Part shown: one piece after another, positions 1-8,706 of the stretch
Layout: each line of letters begins with the position of its first letter
Position numbering within the stretch: position 1 is the stretch's first letter
DNA from: Clostridiales bacterium
Lineage (GTDB): Bacteria > Bacillota > Clostridia > Lachnospirales > Lachnospiraceae
DNA length: 64,000 nucleotides
Direction of reading: 5' to 3'
Assembly (NCBI GenBank): GCA_021202925.1
Contig: JAJQCD010000002.1
Location: 1-64,000 of the forward strand
The notes under the pieces: model-generated
Database searches by the model: none
What the model was told of the DNA's origin: nothing
Seen by the model: the letters and a program-made list of their open reading frames with translations, nothing else
Translations under genes and position numbers: made by a program

Positions 1-104
1 ACCTTCGGCTCTATGTTGATAGCAGACAAAGATAAAAAAAATATTATAAAAAACATCATGTATCTCACAATTATATAAACCCCTTTATTATTTTTGTATA
101 ACAT
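1..104 (-). CDS. N-terminus of an unknown membrane protein (runs off window)
   Basis: An ATG at 104 is preceded by an AGGAG Shine-Dalgarno at 110-114 with five-base spacing, and the frame stays open to position 1. The 34 visible residues start MLYKNNKGVYIIVRYMMFF and form a basic stretch followed by a strongly hydrophobic segment (MMFFIIFFLSLSA), as in an N-terminal membrane helix or signal anchor. It lies downstream of the glycan genes on the same strand and probably belongs to that locus. The family cannot be named from this fragment. Confidence 0.45.
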   Translation of the reverse strand, partial: MLYKNNKGVYIIVRYMMFFIIFFLSLSAINIEPK

Positions 105-212
105 CGTTTCTCCTACTCTTCTATTCAAGATATTTATCTGTAAGTCGGTATTATATTCACTAGCAATAAATTATGAGCCCTCGTAAAATATACCTTAAAT
201 CCAAGCTGGAAA

Positions 213-1355
213 TTAACCATAGAAAGTCAATTTACTGTCTGAATTGCATTTATAACGTCCAATTTTTTCTCCATAGTAATCTACCAACCGTTGTATTTGT
301 ACATCATTTTCAGTCAGATTAATATCATAAAGCCGTTCATCTTGTGTGCCTGGAATGCATCTTAACCAACGATTTTTTCCTGTATAAACAACAGGCGTTT
401 CTTGCATGGCAATCATAGCATTAATCCATACATCGTCTGCATAAGGGCATAATTTTCTTATTTTTTCCACATCCAAAACATCATCGTCAAACACTCCCGG
501 AGCATACAATGTCCCTGCCCCACCGGTTACAAACAAGTCCTGTTTGGGATTATAAAAATCATAATCAATCTCCTTTTCCCAGTCAAAATATGGTTTTATA
601 TTTCCATTTTCATCGTATTTAATTTTATGAACACGAGACGCAATAACAGAATGAGGATACATACGATGTGCTTCATACAAGTTCTCGATCAAATCCACAT
701 CATAAATAAGATCGTCATCTATAGTAACAATCAAATCATCCGGATATTTCTTTAATGCCGGAAGTAACTTTTTATATGCTTTCAGATCACCCTCACACCA
801 CTCTATTTCAAGTCCTCGTTTCTTCATATCAACTAACCGAAAAGGTAGGTCTTCCTCTCTATTTGGAAACTGATCCATCGAAAGCCATAAAATGATTTTA
901 TCCGGTTTCAATGTCTGGTTCAGCAATCGCTCCATGGTGATTGGGACAAACCGAATTCTTGCCGGATATGAAGTCATAGAAACAATAATTCGAGGCGTAC
1001 GTTCTATACGAACAGTACCAATACTCTGACTGCTTAACATGACTTCCATAGCGTTCATTTGACTTTTAATCGCTGTTACCTTCCGGTCATTTTCTCTTGC
1101 CCGTGTAAGAAGCGCCTGTTCCCTATCCCGTGCTTCCCGTAATTGTTTCTGCAAAAATTCCAGTTGGCTATCCTGGCGTTGTATCATTTCTTTTTGTTGA
1201 TTAATTAAATCATCCTGGCGTCGTAGCATCTTCGTCTGTTGATCAATCAATTCATTCTGTCTCTTAAGGACTTCTCCCAAGCGATCCTCAAACCGTTTTA
1301 TTGACACACCTAAAATCAAAAAAAGCTTTTTTTTCAATGCTTCGCTTATATTCAT
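213..1355 (-). CDS. Coiled-coil glycosyltransferase-like protein (stand-alone TSYPARI module)
   Basis: The 380-residue protein has two parts. Residues about 15-105 are a Gln/Glu/Arg-rich coiled coil containing 14-residue repeats that start RQNELIDQQ, RQDDLINQQ and RQDSQLEFL. Residues about 120-380 are a nucleotide-sugar transferase-like module starting IIVSMTSYPARI, with ILWLS, a YPDDLIVTIDDD acidic motif at 204-215 (likely metal/nucleotide-sugar site) and a GGAGTLY segment. The same module forms the C-terminal half of the next two upstream genes, where it is fused behind a GT2 domain; here it stands alone with the coiled coil at the opposite end. No signal peptide is seen, so it is probably cytoplasmic. 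Donor and acceptor are unknown. It follows the 706-residue paralogue by 22 bp and is likely co-transcribed. Confidence 0.75.
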   Translation of the reverse strand: MNISEALKKKLFLILGVSIKRFEDRLGEVLKRQNELIDQQTKMLRRQDDLINQQKEMIQRQDSQLEFLQKQLREARDREQALLTRARENDRKVTAIKSQMNAMEVMLSSQSIGTVRIERTPRIIVSMTSYPARIRFVPITMERLLNQTLKPDKIILWLSMDQFPNREEDLPFRLVDMKKRGLEIEWCEGDLKAYKKLLPALKKYPDDLIVTIDDDLIYDVDLIENLYEAHRMYPHSVIASRVHKIKYDENGNIKPYFDWEKEIDYDFYNPKQDLFVTGGAGTLYAPGVFDDDVLDVEKIRKLCPYADDVWINAMIAMQETPVVYTGKNRWLRCIPGTQDERLYDINLTENDVQIQRLVDYYGEKIGRYKCNSDSKLTFYG

Positions 1356-1377
1356 TAGAAACTCTCCAACATAAATT

Positions 1378-3498
1378 TTACTGTAATAAACTTTTTATTC
1401 TTCCAATTAACTTGTTCCATTTACTAGCTTCATCAGGAGACATTTTTTTCGCTGACCGATTCTTTAATTGTGCCTCCAGTTCTTTAATCCGAATCCCTCG
1501 TTCAGCTTTCTCCTTATAGGTAATCTGAAGTTTTCGGTTAATTTCAGACTTCTCTTGATATGCAATCTGTAGTTTCTGATTGATTTCTGATTTTTGCTGA
1601 TAGGAAATCTGAAGACGTTCGTTTAATCGGAAAGCATTTCGCTCTGATAATCGCAAACGGCGTCGAAGATCATTGCGTTCTGATACAAGGTGTTGACAGA
1701 GCGCAGCAATTCCTATAATTCGAATGCCTTTTTGAGATTCTGCTATTTTATTTACGAAGATATTCTCTTCGAAATTTTGATCTAACCATTTAATAACATT
1801 CGCCAATTGTACGTCATTCTGATTATTTAAGCTGCTAGTGTTCGTATGGCACAACGCTTCTTCCTGCGATCCAGGAATATATTGAAGCTGGGCATATTCT
1901 GAAGCCAAGACCACCGGAACATCGTTTATTACTTCCATTGCTTTCAGCCATAAATCATCAGCCAAAAGACATGTATTCATCATAGCTTGCTTGTCAAAGA
2001 GCGCCGGATTCAATAAATGCGGTGGATATAGTGTGCCACTCCCTCCTGTTGCCAACAGCTGCATAGACGGCTGTAAACGACATCCGTCAGTCTCCTTGAT
2101 CCACGTATTATACGACAACAGTTGCTTTTGTTCATCTACAATTATTAAGTGCGTTCTCATAGTAGATACTGCATCTGGATACATAAGATATGAATGGTAT
2201 AATTTTTCCAGAACCTGATCCGAATAAACAATATCATCATCTATTGTAACAATCAAATCATCCGGATACTCTTGCATTGCATAAAAATATTTCTTATGTG
2301 GCTTTAAATCATCACACCATTTGATTTGTATTTGCTTATCTTCTTCAAGTCGTCTCAGATTTTCCGGAAGATCTGCCAATTTTTCTGGGAATTGAGACTC
2401 TGCTAACCATAATACAATTTCATCCGCAGGAAATGTCTGTGAAAAAATGCTCTTTAACATTTCAGGCACCCATTTAATTCGTGCAGGATATGATGTAAAT
2501 GACACAATCAGTTTTCGTGACTTCAGCGCTTGCATGGTTTCATATTTATGTCTTTTTATAATACAGTAGGATTCATACATGTCTTGGTTCTTGATATCCT
2601 CTGCAGTTATATTAACACAAAGTCCACTGTTGAAAAATTGATGAACGAATTCATAATACCGTCTGCAAAGAGGAGCATTAAAATCCTTAACATTATGTTT
2701 CAATGCAAATATGTAATTATCAATAGCAAAATACTGAACCGATTTTTCAATTTCTGAATAATACGGTAGTCCCCTTACTTGACTTATCACACTCGAAACA
2801 GCTTTGATAACATTTGGCAATTTATTATGCTTATCCGATGTTATTGTATTTGCATGTCCAACCCGATAATGCAATAAGGCTTTTACAGAATAAGCGATTC
2901 TTTCGGCGCAAGCTGAACACACCGCACAAAAAGTGATATCGTTGGTTGAAGCTATTTCCTCAAATTTTAGAGAATGTTCTCTAACAAATTCCGACCGAAA
3001 GATTTTGTTCCATGGCGTCGGATTTATAACAGACAGGATGCGTTCGGGACAGTCCTTATAATTAAAAACTGTAATATCCTTAGGAAGCAAATATGTTCGG
3101 ATCCCAAAATTCGCTCTTGTCTCTGTTCCATCTTCATAAAATTTAAAAAAATTAAATGCAACAATATCAGCCATTGTTTCCTCGGCTATTGACACAGTCT
3201 CCTCAAGAAGGTTCAACTCACATTTATCATCCGAATCAAAAAAATACAAATATTCTCCTGATGCATACTCTATTCCGAGATTTCTAGCCGCTCCAGCATT
3301 CTTATGATCCTGTTGAAGCAGCCGAATCCGCCCATCTTGTTTCATATATTCTTGGATAATATCCACTGATTTATCACTGGAGCCATCATCTACGCAAATG
3401 ATTTCAATATCCGTCAGGGTTTGATGTATTACACTTTCTAATGCCTCACAAATGTAAGATTCAACATTATATACCGGCATAATAACTGATACTTTCAT
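1378..3498 (-). CDS. Bifunctional glycosyltransferase: GT2 + TSYPARI module + coiled-coil tail
   Basis: The 706-residue protein begins with a GT2 domain (MKVSVIMPVYN, VDDGSSD near 37-43, FDSDD at 87-91). A second glycosyltransferase-like module follows from about residue 330 (IVSFTSYPARI, ILW-like LWLAESQFP, YPDDLIVTIDDD ending at 422, GGSGTLYPP). A coiled-coil tail from about 640 contains three 14-residue repeats (RLQISYQQKSEINQ, KLQIAYQEKSEINR, KLQITYKEKAERGI). An AAAGGA Shine-Dalgarno precedes the ATG. It is clearly paralogous over its whole length to the next gene (3664-5880), so the pair arose by tandem duplication. It probably adds two sugars, or polymerises, in surface glycan assembly on the inner membrane face; substrates are unknown. 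Confidence 0.85.
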   Translation of the reverse strand: MKVSVIMPVYNVESYICEALESVIHQTLTDIEIICVDDGSSDKSVDIIQEYMKQDGRIRLLQQDHKNAGAARNLGIEYASGEYLYFFDSDDKCELNLLEETVSIAEETMADIVAFNFFKFYEDGTETRANFGIRTYLLPKDITVFNYKDCPERILSVINPTPWNKIFRSEFVREHSLKFEEIASTNDITFCAVCSACAERIAYSVKALLHYRVGHANTITSDKHNKLPNVIKAVSSVISQVRGLPYYSEIEKSVQYFAIDNYIFALKHNVKDFNAPLCRRYYEFVHQFFNSGLCVNITAEDIKNQDMYESYCIIKRHKYETMQALKSRKLIVSFTSYPARIKWVPEMLKSIFSQTFPADEIVLWLAESQFPEKLADLPENLRRLEEDKQIQIKWCDDLKPHKKYFYAMQEYPDDLIVTIDDDIVYSDQVLEKLYHSYLMYPDAVSTMRTHLIIVDEQKQLLSYNTWIKETDGCRLQPSMQLLATGGSGTLYPPHLLNPALFDKQAMMNTCLLADDLWLKAMEVINDVPVVLASEYAQLQYIPGSQEEALCHTNTSSLNNQNDVQLANVIKWLDQNFEENIFVNKIAESQKGIRIIGIAALCQHLVSERNDLRRRLRLSERNAFRLNERLQISYQQKSEINQKLQIAYQEKSEINRKLQITYKEKAERGIRIKELEAQLKNRSAKKMSPDEASKWNKLIGRIKSLLQ
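1492..1617 (-). repeat. Three tandem 42-bp coding repeats (coiled-coil heptad pairs)
   Basis: Three consecutive 42-bp units (1617-1576, 1575-1534, 1533-1492) encode 14-residue coiled-coil repeats in the tail of the 706-residue glycosyltransferase. Each unit is two heptads, so gain or loss of a unit would keep the frame and change only the tail length. Confidence 0.7.
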
Positions 3499-3531
3499 TC
3501 CATTTATCCTTTCACATTTTTAATATACTAT

Positions 3532-3611
3532 TTATTTGATGAACAAAACTTTTGGCAATAATTTATTACTTTTTGTTCCATGATAAATACCGTTAGAAAT
3601 CAATACCAACT
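3532..3611 (-). pseudogene. Possible remnant of the methyltransferase 3' end
   Basis: Read on the minus strand, this gap encodes GIYHGTKSNKLL followed by a stop. It resembles the end of the intact methyltransferase upstream (GVYRGAKDTQII). The stop lies 33 bp before the next glycosyltransferase start, against 32 bp in the intact copy, and the ribosome-binding region is nearly the same. I read it as decayed debris of a duplicated methyltransferase-glycosyltransferase unit. The similarity is short, so this is tentative. Confidence 0.3.
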
Positions 3612-3663
3612 TATTCATGTCAGCTTACAAATCTTGTCGAAGGAATTACACTACAATACACAA

Positions 3664-5880
3664 TTAATATTTCAACAGACGCCCCAGTCTTCTAAACGGC
3701 CAGGTTATTGCCTGACCTATCCGAAAAGATAATGAGTGTTGTATATCATTTAACTGATTTTCCAATTGCTCAATACGTATTTGCCGATCCTTCATATCGT
3801 CCAGTTGTTTTTCAAGTTGCTTGATACGTATACCGCGTTCCGCCTTCTCCTGATATGTAATTTGAAGCTTGCGATTAATCTCAGATTTTTCCTGGTAAGT
3901 CAATTGCAAACGTTCATTAATTCGTGACTTGTCTTCAAATGCTTTTTGAAGCCGCTCATTGATTTTTGATTTGTCTTCGAATGCTTTTTGAAGTCGTTCA
4001 TTCGTTCTTACTCTATTTCTTTCAGATGCACGGTATTTACGTCTGAAATCTGTACGTTCAGCGACAAAGTATTGACAAAGCGCCGCAATTCCAATAATTT
4101 GAACACCATTTCGAGATTCTATTATTCTATTTACAAAAATATCCTTTTCAAAATTTTCATCCATCCAGTTAATGATATTCGTTAATTGTATATCATTCAA
4201 ATTATTTTCATCACTCATATTCGTGTGATAAAGTGCGGTTTCTTGTGTTCCGGGTATATAACGCAGTTGCATATATTCCGAAGCGACAACAACCGGAACG
4301 TCATTTACCACCTCCATTGCCTTCAACCACAAATCATCAGCCAAAAGACATGTATCTTTTATTGCCTGTTTATTAAACAATGCAACATTCAAAAGATGCG
4401 GCGGATACAAAACGCCGCCGGCGCCAGTTGCAAACAACTGCATAGATGGCTGAGTATACCCCCCCCGATCGCTTTCACGAATCCACATATTATACGGCAA
4501 AAGTTTACCTTCTTCATCTATAATCATCAAATGTCCTCTTATTGTGGACACCGCATCTGGATACATCAGGTAAGAATGATACAATTTCTCAAGAGTATTT
4601 TCAGGATAAATAATATCATCATCAATTGTTATAACTAAATCGTCCGGATACTCCTGCATGGTATAAAAATATTTCTTGTGCGGTTTTAAATCATCACACC
4701 ATTTAATCAGAATACGACCGTCCATTTCCATCTGCACAAGTTCACATGGCAAATCCGCATTCTTCCTCGGAAACTGCGATTCGGCAAGCCATAACATGAT
4801 TTTATCCGCCAGAAGTGTTTGAGAAAAGATACTTTCCAGAACCACAGGAACCGCAGAAATTCTGGCGGGATATGATGTGATAGATACAATTCGCTTCCGA
4901 GATTTCAACATCTGCATTGTTTCATAATCATGCCTTTTTACAATACAATATGATTCATACAAATCCTGCAAATTGACTTCTTCTTTTGACACATCCTTAC
5001 AGAAATCACTATTAAAATACTGATGTATATATTCATAATAGTGCCTGCATATCGAATCATTAAAATCCTTCACATTATGCTTCAATGCAAATATATAATT
5101 ATCAATGGAAAAATACCTGATTGATTTTTCAATTTCCTGATAGTAAGGCAATTTCTCTACCTGTTCCATCGCACTGGAAACAGCTCGAATCACATTAGGA
5201 AGCTTTTTGTGTTTATCCGAAGTAATCGTATTGGCATGTCCAACCCGATAATGCAAATAAGCATTTGTGGAAAATGCAATTCTTTCCGCATATGCAGAAC
5301 AAACTGCGCAAAAAGTAATATCGTTACTCGAAGTAATCTCCTCATATTTCAAACCATGTTTCCGAACAAACTCCGCCCTGAATATTTTATTCCAGGGGGT
5401 CGGATTGATAATGCTCATAATACGGTCCGGACAGTCTTTATAATTAAAAACCGTTACATCCTTTGGCAACAGATAATTACGAATGCCAAAATTGGCCCTG
5501 ATTTCCGTTCCATCTTCGTAAAAACGATAAAAATTAAATGCCACAATATCTGCTGATGTTTCCTCCGCAATAGATACTGTATCCTCTAATAAGGTTGGAT
5601 CACACTTATCATCCGCATCAAAAAAATACAGATACTTTCCAGTTGCATGCAACATTCCAAGATTTCTGGCTGCACCTGCACTTAAATGATCCTGATGAAG
5701 CATTTTAATTCTACTATCCCGTTCCATGTATTCGGAAATAATTTCTTTTGATCTGTCATCGGAACCGTCATCCACACAAATCAACTCAAAATCTCCCAGT
5801 GTTTGGTTAATAATGCTATCCAGTGCTTCACATATATAAAGTTCCGCATTATATACCGGCATTATAACTGATACAAGCAT
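3664..5880 (-). CDS. Bifunctional glycosyltransferase: GT2 + TSYPARI module + coiled-coil tail (paralogue)
   Basis: This 738-residue paralogue of the preceding gene has the same order: GT2 domain (MLVSVIMPVYN, VDDGSDD, FDADD), a second module (IVSITSYPARI, YPDDLVITIDDD, TGAGGVLYPP) and a longer coiled-coil tail with four 14-residue repeats. I place the start at 5880, not at an in-frame ATG 45 bp upstream, because AAAGGA lies in front of it, the N-terminus then matches the paralogue, and the longer form would overlap the upstream gene. The second module contains an in-frame run of eight G (plus-strand C at 4459-4466) encoding Arg-Gly-Gly. The paralogue lacks the tract, so this gene could be switched by slippage. 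Likely cytoplasmic glycan assembly enzyme of unknown specificity. Confidence 0.83.
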   Translation of the reverse strand: MLVSVIMPVYNAELYICEALDSIINQTLGDFELICVDDGSDDRSKEIISEYMERDSRIKMLHQDHLSAGAARNLGMLHATGKYLYFFDADDKCDPTLLEDTVSIAEETSADIVAFNFYRFYEDGTEIRANFGIRNYLLPKDVTVFNYKDCPDRIMSIINPTPWNKIFRAEFVRKHGLKYEEITSSNDITFCAVCSAYAERIAFSTNAYLHYRVGHANTITSDKHKKLPNVIRAVSSAMEQVEKLPYYQEIEKSIRYFSIDNYIFALKHNVKDFNDSICRHYYEYIHQYFNSDFCKDVSKEEVNLQDLYESYCIVKRHDYETMQMLKSRKRIVSITSYPARISAVPVVLESIFSQTLLADKIMLWLAESQFPRKNADLPCELVQMEMDGRILIKWCDDLKPHKKYFYTMQEYPDDLVITIDDDIIYPENTLEKLYHSYLMYPDAVSTIRGHLMIIDEEGKLLPYNMWIRESDRGGYTQPSMQLFATGAGGVLYPPHLLNVALFNKQAIKDTCLLADDLWLKAMEVVNDVPVVVASEYMQLRYIPGTQETALYHTNMSDENNLNDIQLTNIINWMDENFEKDIFVNRIIESRNGVQIIGIAALCQYFVAERTDFRRKYRASERNRVRTNERLQKAFEDKSKINERLQKAFEDKSRINERLQLTYQEKSEINRKLQITYQEKAERGIRIKQLEKQLDDMKDRQIRIEQLENQLNDIQHSLSFRIGQAITWPFRRLGRLLKY
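3829..3996 (-). repeat. Four tandem 42-bp coding repeats (coiled-coil heptad pairs)
   Basis: Four 42-bp units (3996-3955, 3954-3913, 3912-3871, 3870-3829) encode RLQKAFEDKSKINE, RLQKAFEDKSRINE, RLQLTYQEKSEINR and KLQITYQEKAERGI. The first two are nearly identical at DNA level, which points to recent unit duplication. The paralogue has three units. Confidence 0.75.
4459..4466 (-). repeat. Homopolymer tract, eight G on the coding strand, in frame
   Basis: Eight consecutive C on the plus strand (G on the coding strand) lie inside the second catalytic module of the 738-residue glycosyltransferase. The flanks (coding-strand CGG...TAT) match those of the tract at 8129-8136. At this length the frame is open. 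Confidence 0.8.
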
Positions 5881-5912
5881 TCTATTTATCCTTTCATTAT
5901 TATATAAATATT

Positions 5913-7025
5913 TTACATTGTACACAAAAATCCTTTATCTATGCTAGTAATAATTTGTGTATCCTTTGCTCCACGGTAAACTCCTGCTTGATATTGAATA
6001 TCACTGTCATTTAATATTTTCTTAATTGCCTGAACGGTAGCTGCTTCCGGGCTCCTCTGTACATCATCAAAAATAATAACAAACGAAGAATTCAAACATC
6101 CAGGTAGGATTGATAGAACATCAATTCTCGCATATTTTGTCATATCTCCACTCCACGGAGCATCAATAATGATCAAGTCAAATTTAAGACTGGCAAAATT
6201 CTTCGAAAAATTCTTATACACACGAACAGCCTCAGATTCTTCAAAAGACACCAATTCTGTATCCAATTGTACAAGTGAAGTAGATTCAGGCAATTTTTCA
6301 CCATGTCGATAAAACGCTATCCAATCCAAGTCATTTTCAACCACATAATGGACTCTCCGTGAGTCGGTTTTTATATATTGTGTAGTCATTTTTGTAGACT
6401 GACCTAATCCAAGTTCAAGTATAGATTGTGGTTGAAATTCGTTCAATGTTCGATAAAGCACATATAGCGCCGGATATCCCAATGCCCACCGTCCGGGTGA
6501 AAACATCTTATCAACTAACCATTTACTGTCAGTTATCGTATCGTTAAATATTTGTGCCCAAACTGCTTCATCAGCAGTCCGACCGATATTAAGTTGTCTT
6601 CTTTTTATTACATCAATATTCTCTTTGCTGATTTTTATTAATCTATAATTATCCTCTATCCAATCCGACATTTTTTTCTCAAGTTCCTCAACCGACTGAT
6701 TTATCGCAGCATCTGTCCTTTCCAATCTCACAAATTGCTTCTCCATATAAGACTGAATTTCTGCTGTACTCGCTGATATTTTTTGATTGAATACTTGCTT
6801 GAAAGCCTGATTATCCTCTTCAAAAGAATGGATCACTCTTTCATTTTGTTTTCCATATTCTCTCTGAACTTCTGATATTTGAAATTTTAATCCCTGTAAT
6901 TCTTCACGCAATTGTAATATAATTGATGTAGTATTATGCAGTTCATCGAGAATTTTTTTGTTCTCACAATCCAGTTTATGATAAGTTACTGGAAAAAAAT
7001 GTTCAAAAAAATCTTTCCACGCCAT
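5913..7025 (-). CDS. Coiled-coil class I SAM-dependent methyltransferase-like protein
   Basis: The 370-residue protein has a long N-terminal helical/coiled-coil half (about residues 20-150). The C-terminal half is a Rossmann methyltransferase fold: ILELGLGQST is SAM-binding motif I, VVENDLDWI fits the acidic motif II, and FDLIIIDAPWSGD fits the post-motif strand. The start at 7025 is chosen over an in-frame ATG 24 bp upstream because GGAGA sits at good spacing before it. It is followed 32 bp later by a GT2 fusion. Known coiled-coil methyltransferases of ABC-exported O-polysaccharides, such as WbdD, cap chains and set their length; a similar role here is inference. Confidence 0.72.
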   Translation of the reverse strand: MAWKDFFEHFFPVTYHKLDCENKKILDELHNTTSIILQLREELQGLKFQISEVQREYGKQNERVIHSFEEDNQAFKQVFNQKISASTAEIQSYMEKQFVRLERTDAAINQSVEELEKKMSDWIEDNYRLIKISKENIDVIKRRQLNIGRTADEAVWAQIFNDTITDSKWLVDKMFSPGRWALGYPALYVLYRTLNEFQPQSILELGLGQSTKMTTQYIKTDSRRVHYVVENDLDWIAFYRHGEKLPESTSLVQLDTELVSFEESEAVRVYKNFSKNFASLKFDLIIIDAPWSGDMTKYARIDVLSILPGCLNSSFVIIFDDVQRSPEAATVQAIKKILNDSDIQYQAGVYRGAKDTQIITSIDKGFLCTM

Positions 7026-7334
7026 ATATTCGTCTCCTTCATCGTCCAATATAATTGCAGTTACACATTACTTTTCAATTACCTTCAAAACAAGCAACTA
7101 CGCCTTTACTTCGTTGCTCTTTCATTAAATCTCGTCCCATGAAATCGCCCAAATTACAAATAACCGTGATAATTTATATCACTTAATTTCTTCGTTTGAG
7201 ACTCTGGCATTTAAAGATAATATGACAATATTATTGGTCTTGAATCGACGGAATACTATAACGACAGGCTTATACATTACCTTATTTCGATAATTTCAAG
7301 GCATATGCTCATCCTTAAATTCGCAGCCACCTGT
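7026..7334. other. AT-rich intergenic stretch without a supported gene
   Basis: This 309-bp stretch between the TupA-like gene and the methyltransferase gene holds no ORF with a ribosome-binding site that I trust. A minus-strand TTGAAA near the methyltransferase could be part of a promoter, but I see no convincing -10 at the right distance and no clear terminator hairpin. Confidence 0.4.
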
Positions 7335-8674
7335 TTAATCGGTAGTTTTGCTTTGAGGTTCCTGAGGAAGATGAATTAACTCTCCATAGTATAGATTTTT
7401 GCTTTCATCATCCCACTGTCCGCTTCCGCTTTGTGGTGTAAAAGTCATTTCTCCAAAGTATATTTTCCCATTCACAGAATAAAAGTCTACCCTGACAAAC
7501 AAAAATCCCTCACACAATTTTGATGCTAAAACTATCATCTGCTCAAATGTTTTTGGTTTATCCGGTAAAGGGATAATGTTGGGGTAATTCACTCGGTAAT
7601 TTTGCAAATTCCATTTCAGATCATAAATGTTCCTTTTATGTTCCTTCGTTCCACTCCCTACATCCACCCACACATAATACGGAATTCCGTTAAAACAAAA
7701 GAAACGATAATCAAAAATTCTTCCATCTAAATCGGCAATATATTCTTCTGCAATGATCCTTCTCGGAATATTCATATAATGGAGTTCCAGTCCATTCATG
7801 AAAGCAAAATTTTTTTTCATCCAGATATCAAATTTCTTCTTAGCATCTGCGAAATCAAAGTTTTCTTTGTCCCTCACAATCATATTCCATCCGCTGCCGT
7901 GATTCGCCTTCAACACAAACCGATTCGGTAACTGATCAAAATTGATCTGATCGAATTGATCCCATACACCCAACAGAGGAATTAAATATTCCGCTCCAAT
8001 CTTTTCCGCGATCCAATCCCGTACCAGATATTTATCCGCCAGACGAGTTTTCAGCGGCGTGCTGTCATACAGCTTCAGCCACTGAATCTTCTCATTAAAG
8101 GTTTTCGGATTTTTCAGGTCAGGATATACCCCCCCCGCTGATAAAACCAGTCCGCCAAAGCGTCCTTATATGCGTCCGGATGTAATCCCTTAAAGTACAG
8201 ATAATTTGCTTCTTTGTTCGTCTCATTGATCCGCACGTTAATGCGTCTGGTTTCCAGATTAATTTTTTTCATCTGATTTGAAAATTCTTTCTGATCCAAA
8301 CGAATTCCGGTCAACGTCTTCGCAGTATTTGACTGATACGCATCGCTCTCCCGCTTATATGAATCAATAGTTATCTTTTGACTCTCAAGAATCTGACACA
8401 ACGAAACATTTTCTTTTTGTACCTGTTCCAATTTCTGATTCAAATAATCAAGCTCCGTATTTTGATGTTGCAACTGAGCTTGCAACGCCTCCTTTTCTCT
8501 GTTCTGGCGTTGCAACTGATCCTGTATGATTACGACCTCCTTTCGAATCTGATTGGTTTCTCTTTGAATCCGATCGGTTTCCGCGAGCATACGCTCTTCC
8601 AAGTGTTTCATCCTCGCAAGGAACTGTTTAAACGGAGGCAGATTCCTCAAAAAATGTTTCATCAACTGTTTCAT
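7335..8674 (-). pseudogene. Coiled-coil TupA-like ATP-grasp protein, frameshifted at a poly-G tract
   Basis: Two frames together encode one protein of about 446 residues. Residues about 1-160 form a coiled coil (for example QLQRQNREKEALQA, QLQHQNTELDYLNQ). The remainder is a TupA-like ATP-grasp domain (NPKTFNEKIQWLKLYD, LADKYLVRDWIAEKIG, GVWDQFDQINFDQLP, VLKANHGSGWN, IAEEYI, VRVDFY, GEMTFTPQSG). The break is exactly at eight G (8129-8136): with eight, translation ends ...YQRGGYILT and stops; with nine (or six), it continues into VYPDLKNPKTF. TupA is known from teichuronic acid synthesis. The gene is either switched off by slippage, a true pseudogene, or a sequencing artefact. A GAGG Shine-Dalgarno precedes the start at 8674. 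Confidence 0.8.
8129..8136 (-). repeat. Homopolymer tract, eight G on the coding strand, at a frameshift
   Basis: Eight C on the plus strand sit exactly where the TupA-like reading frame breaks. One extra G restores a continuous domain, as expected of a slipped-strand contingency tract. The tract stands out in AT-rich surroundings. Confidence 0.8.
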
Positions 8675-8706
8675 AATTTAGTCCTCATTTTACTGATTTT
8701 ATGTAA

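Noticed and set aside
1492..3996. 42-bp tandem repeats as a CRISPR array
   Set aside because: The units are contiguous with no spacers, lie in coding frame and translate into coiled-coil heptads.
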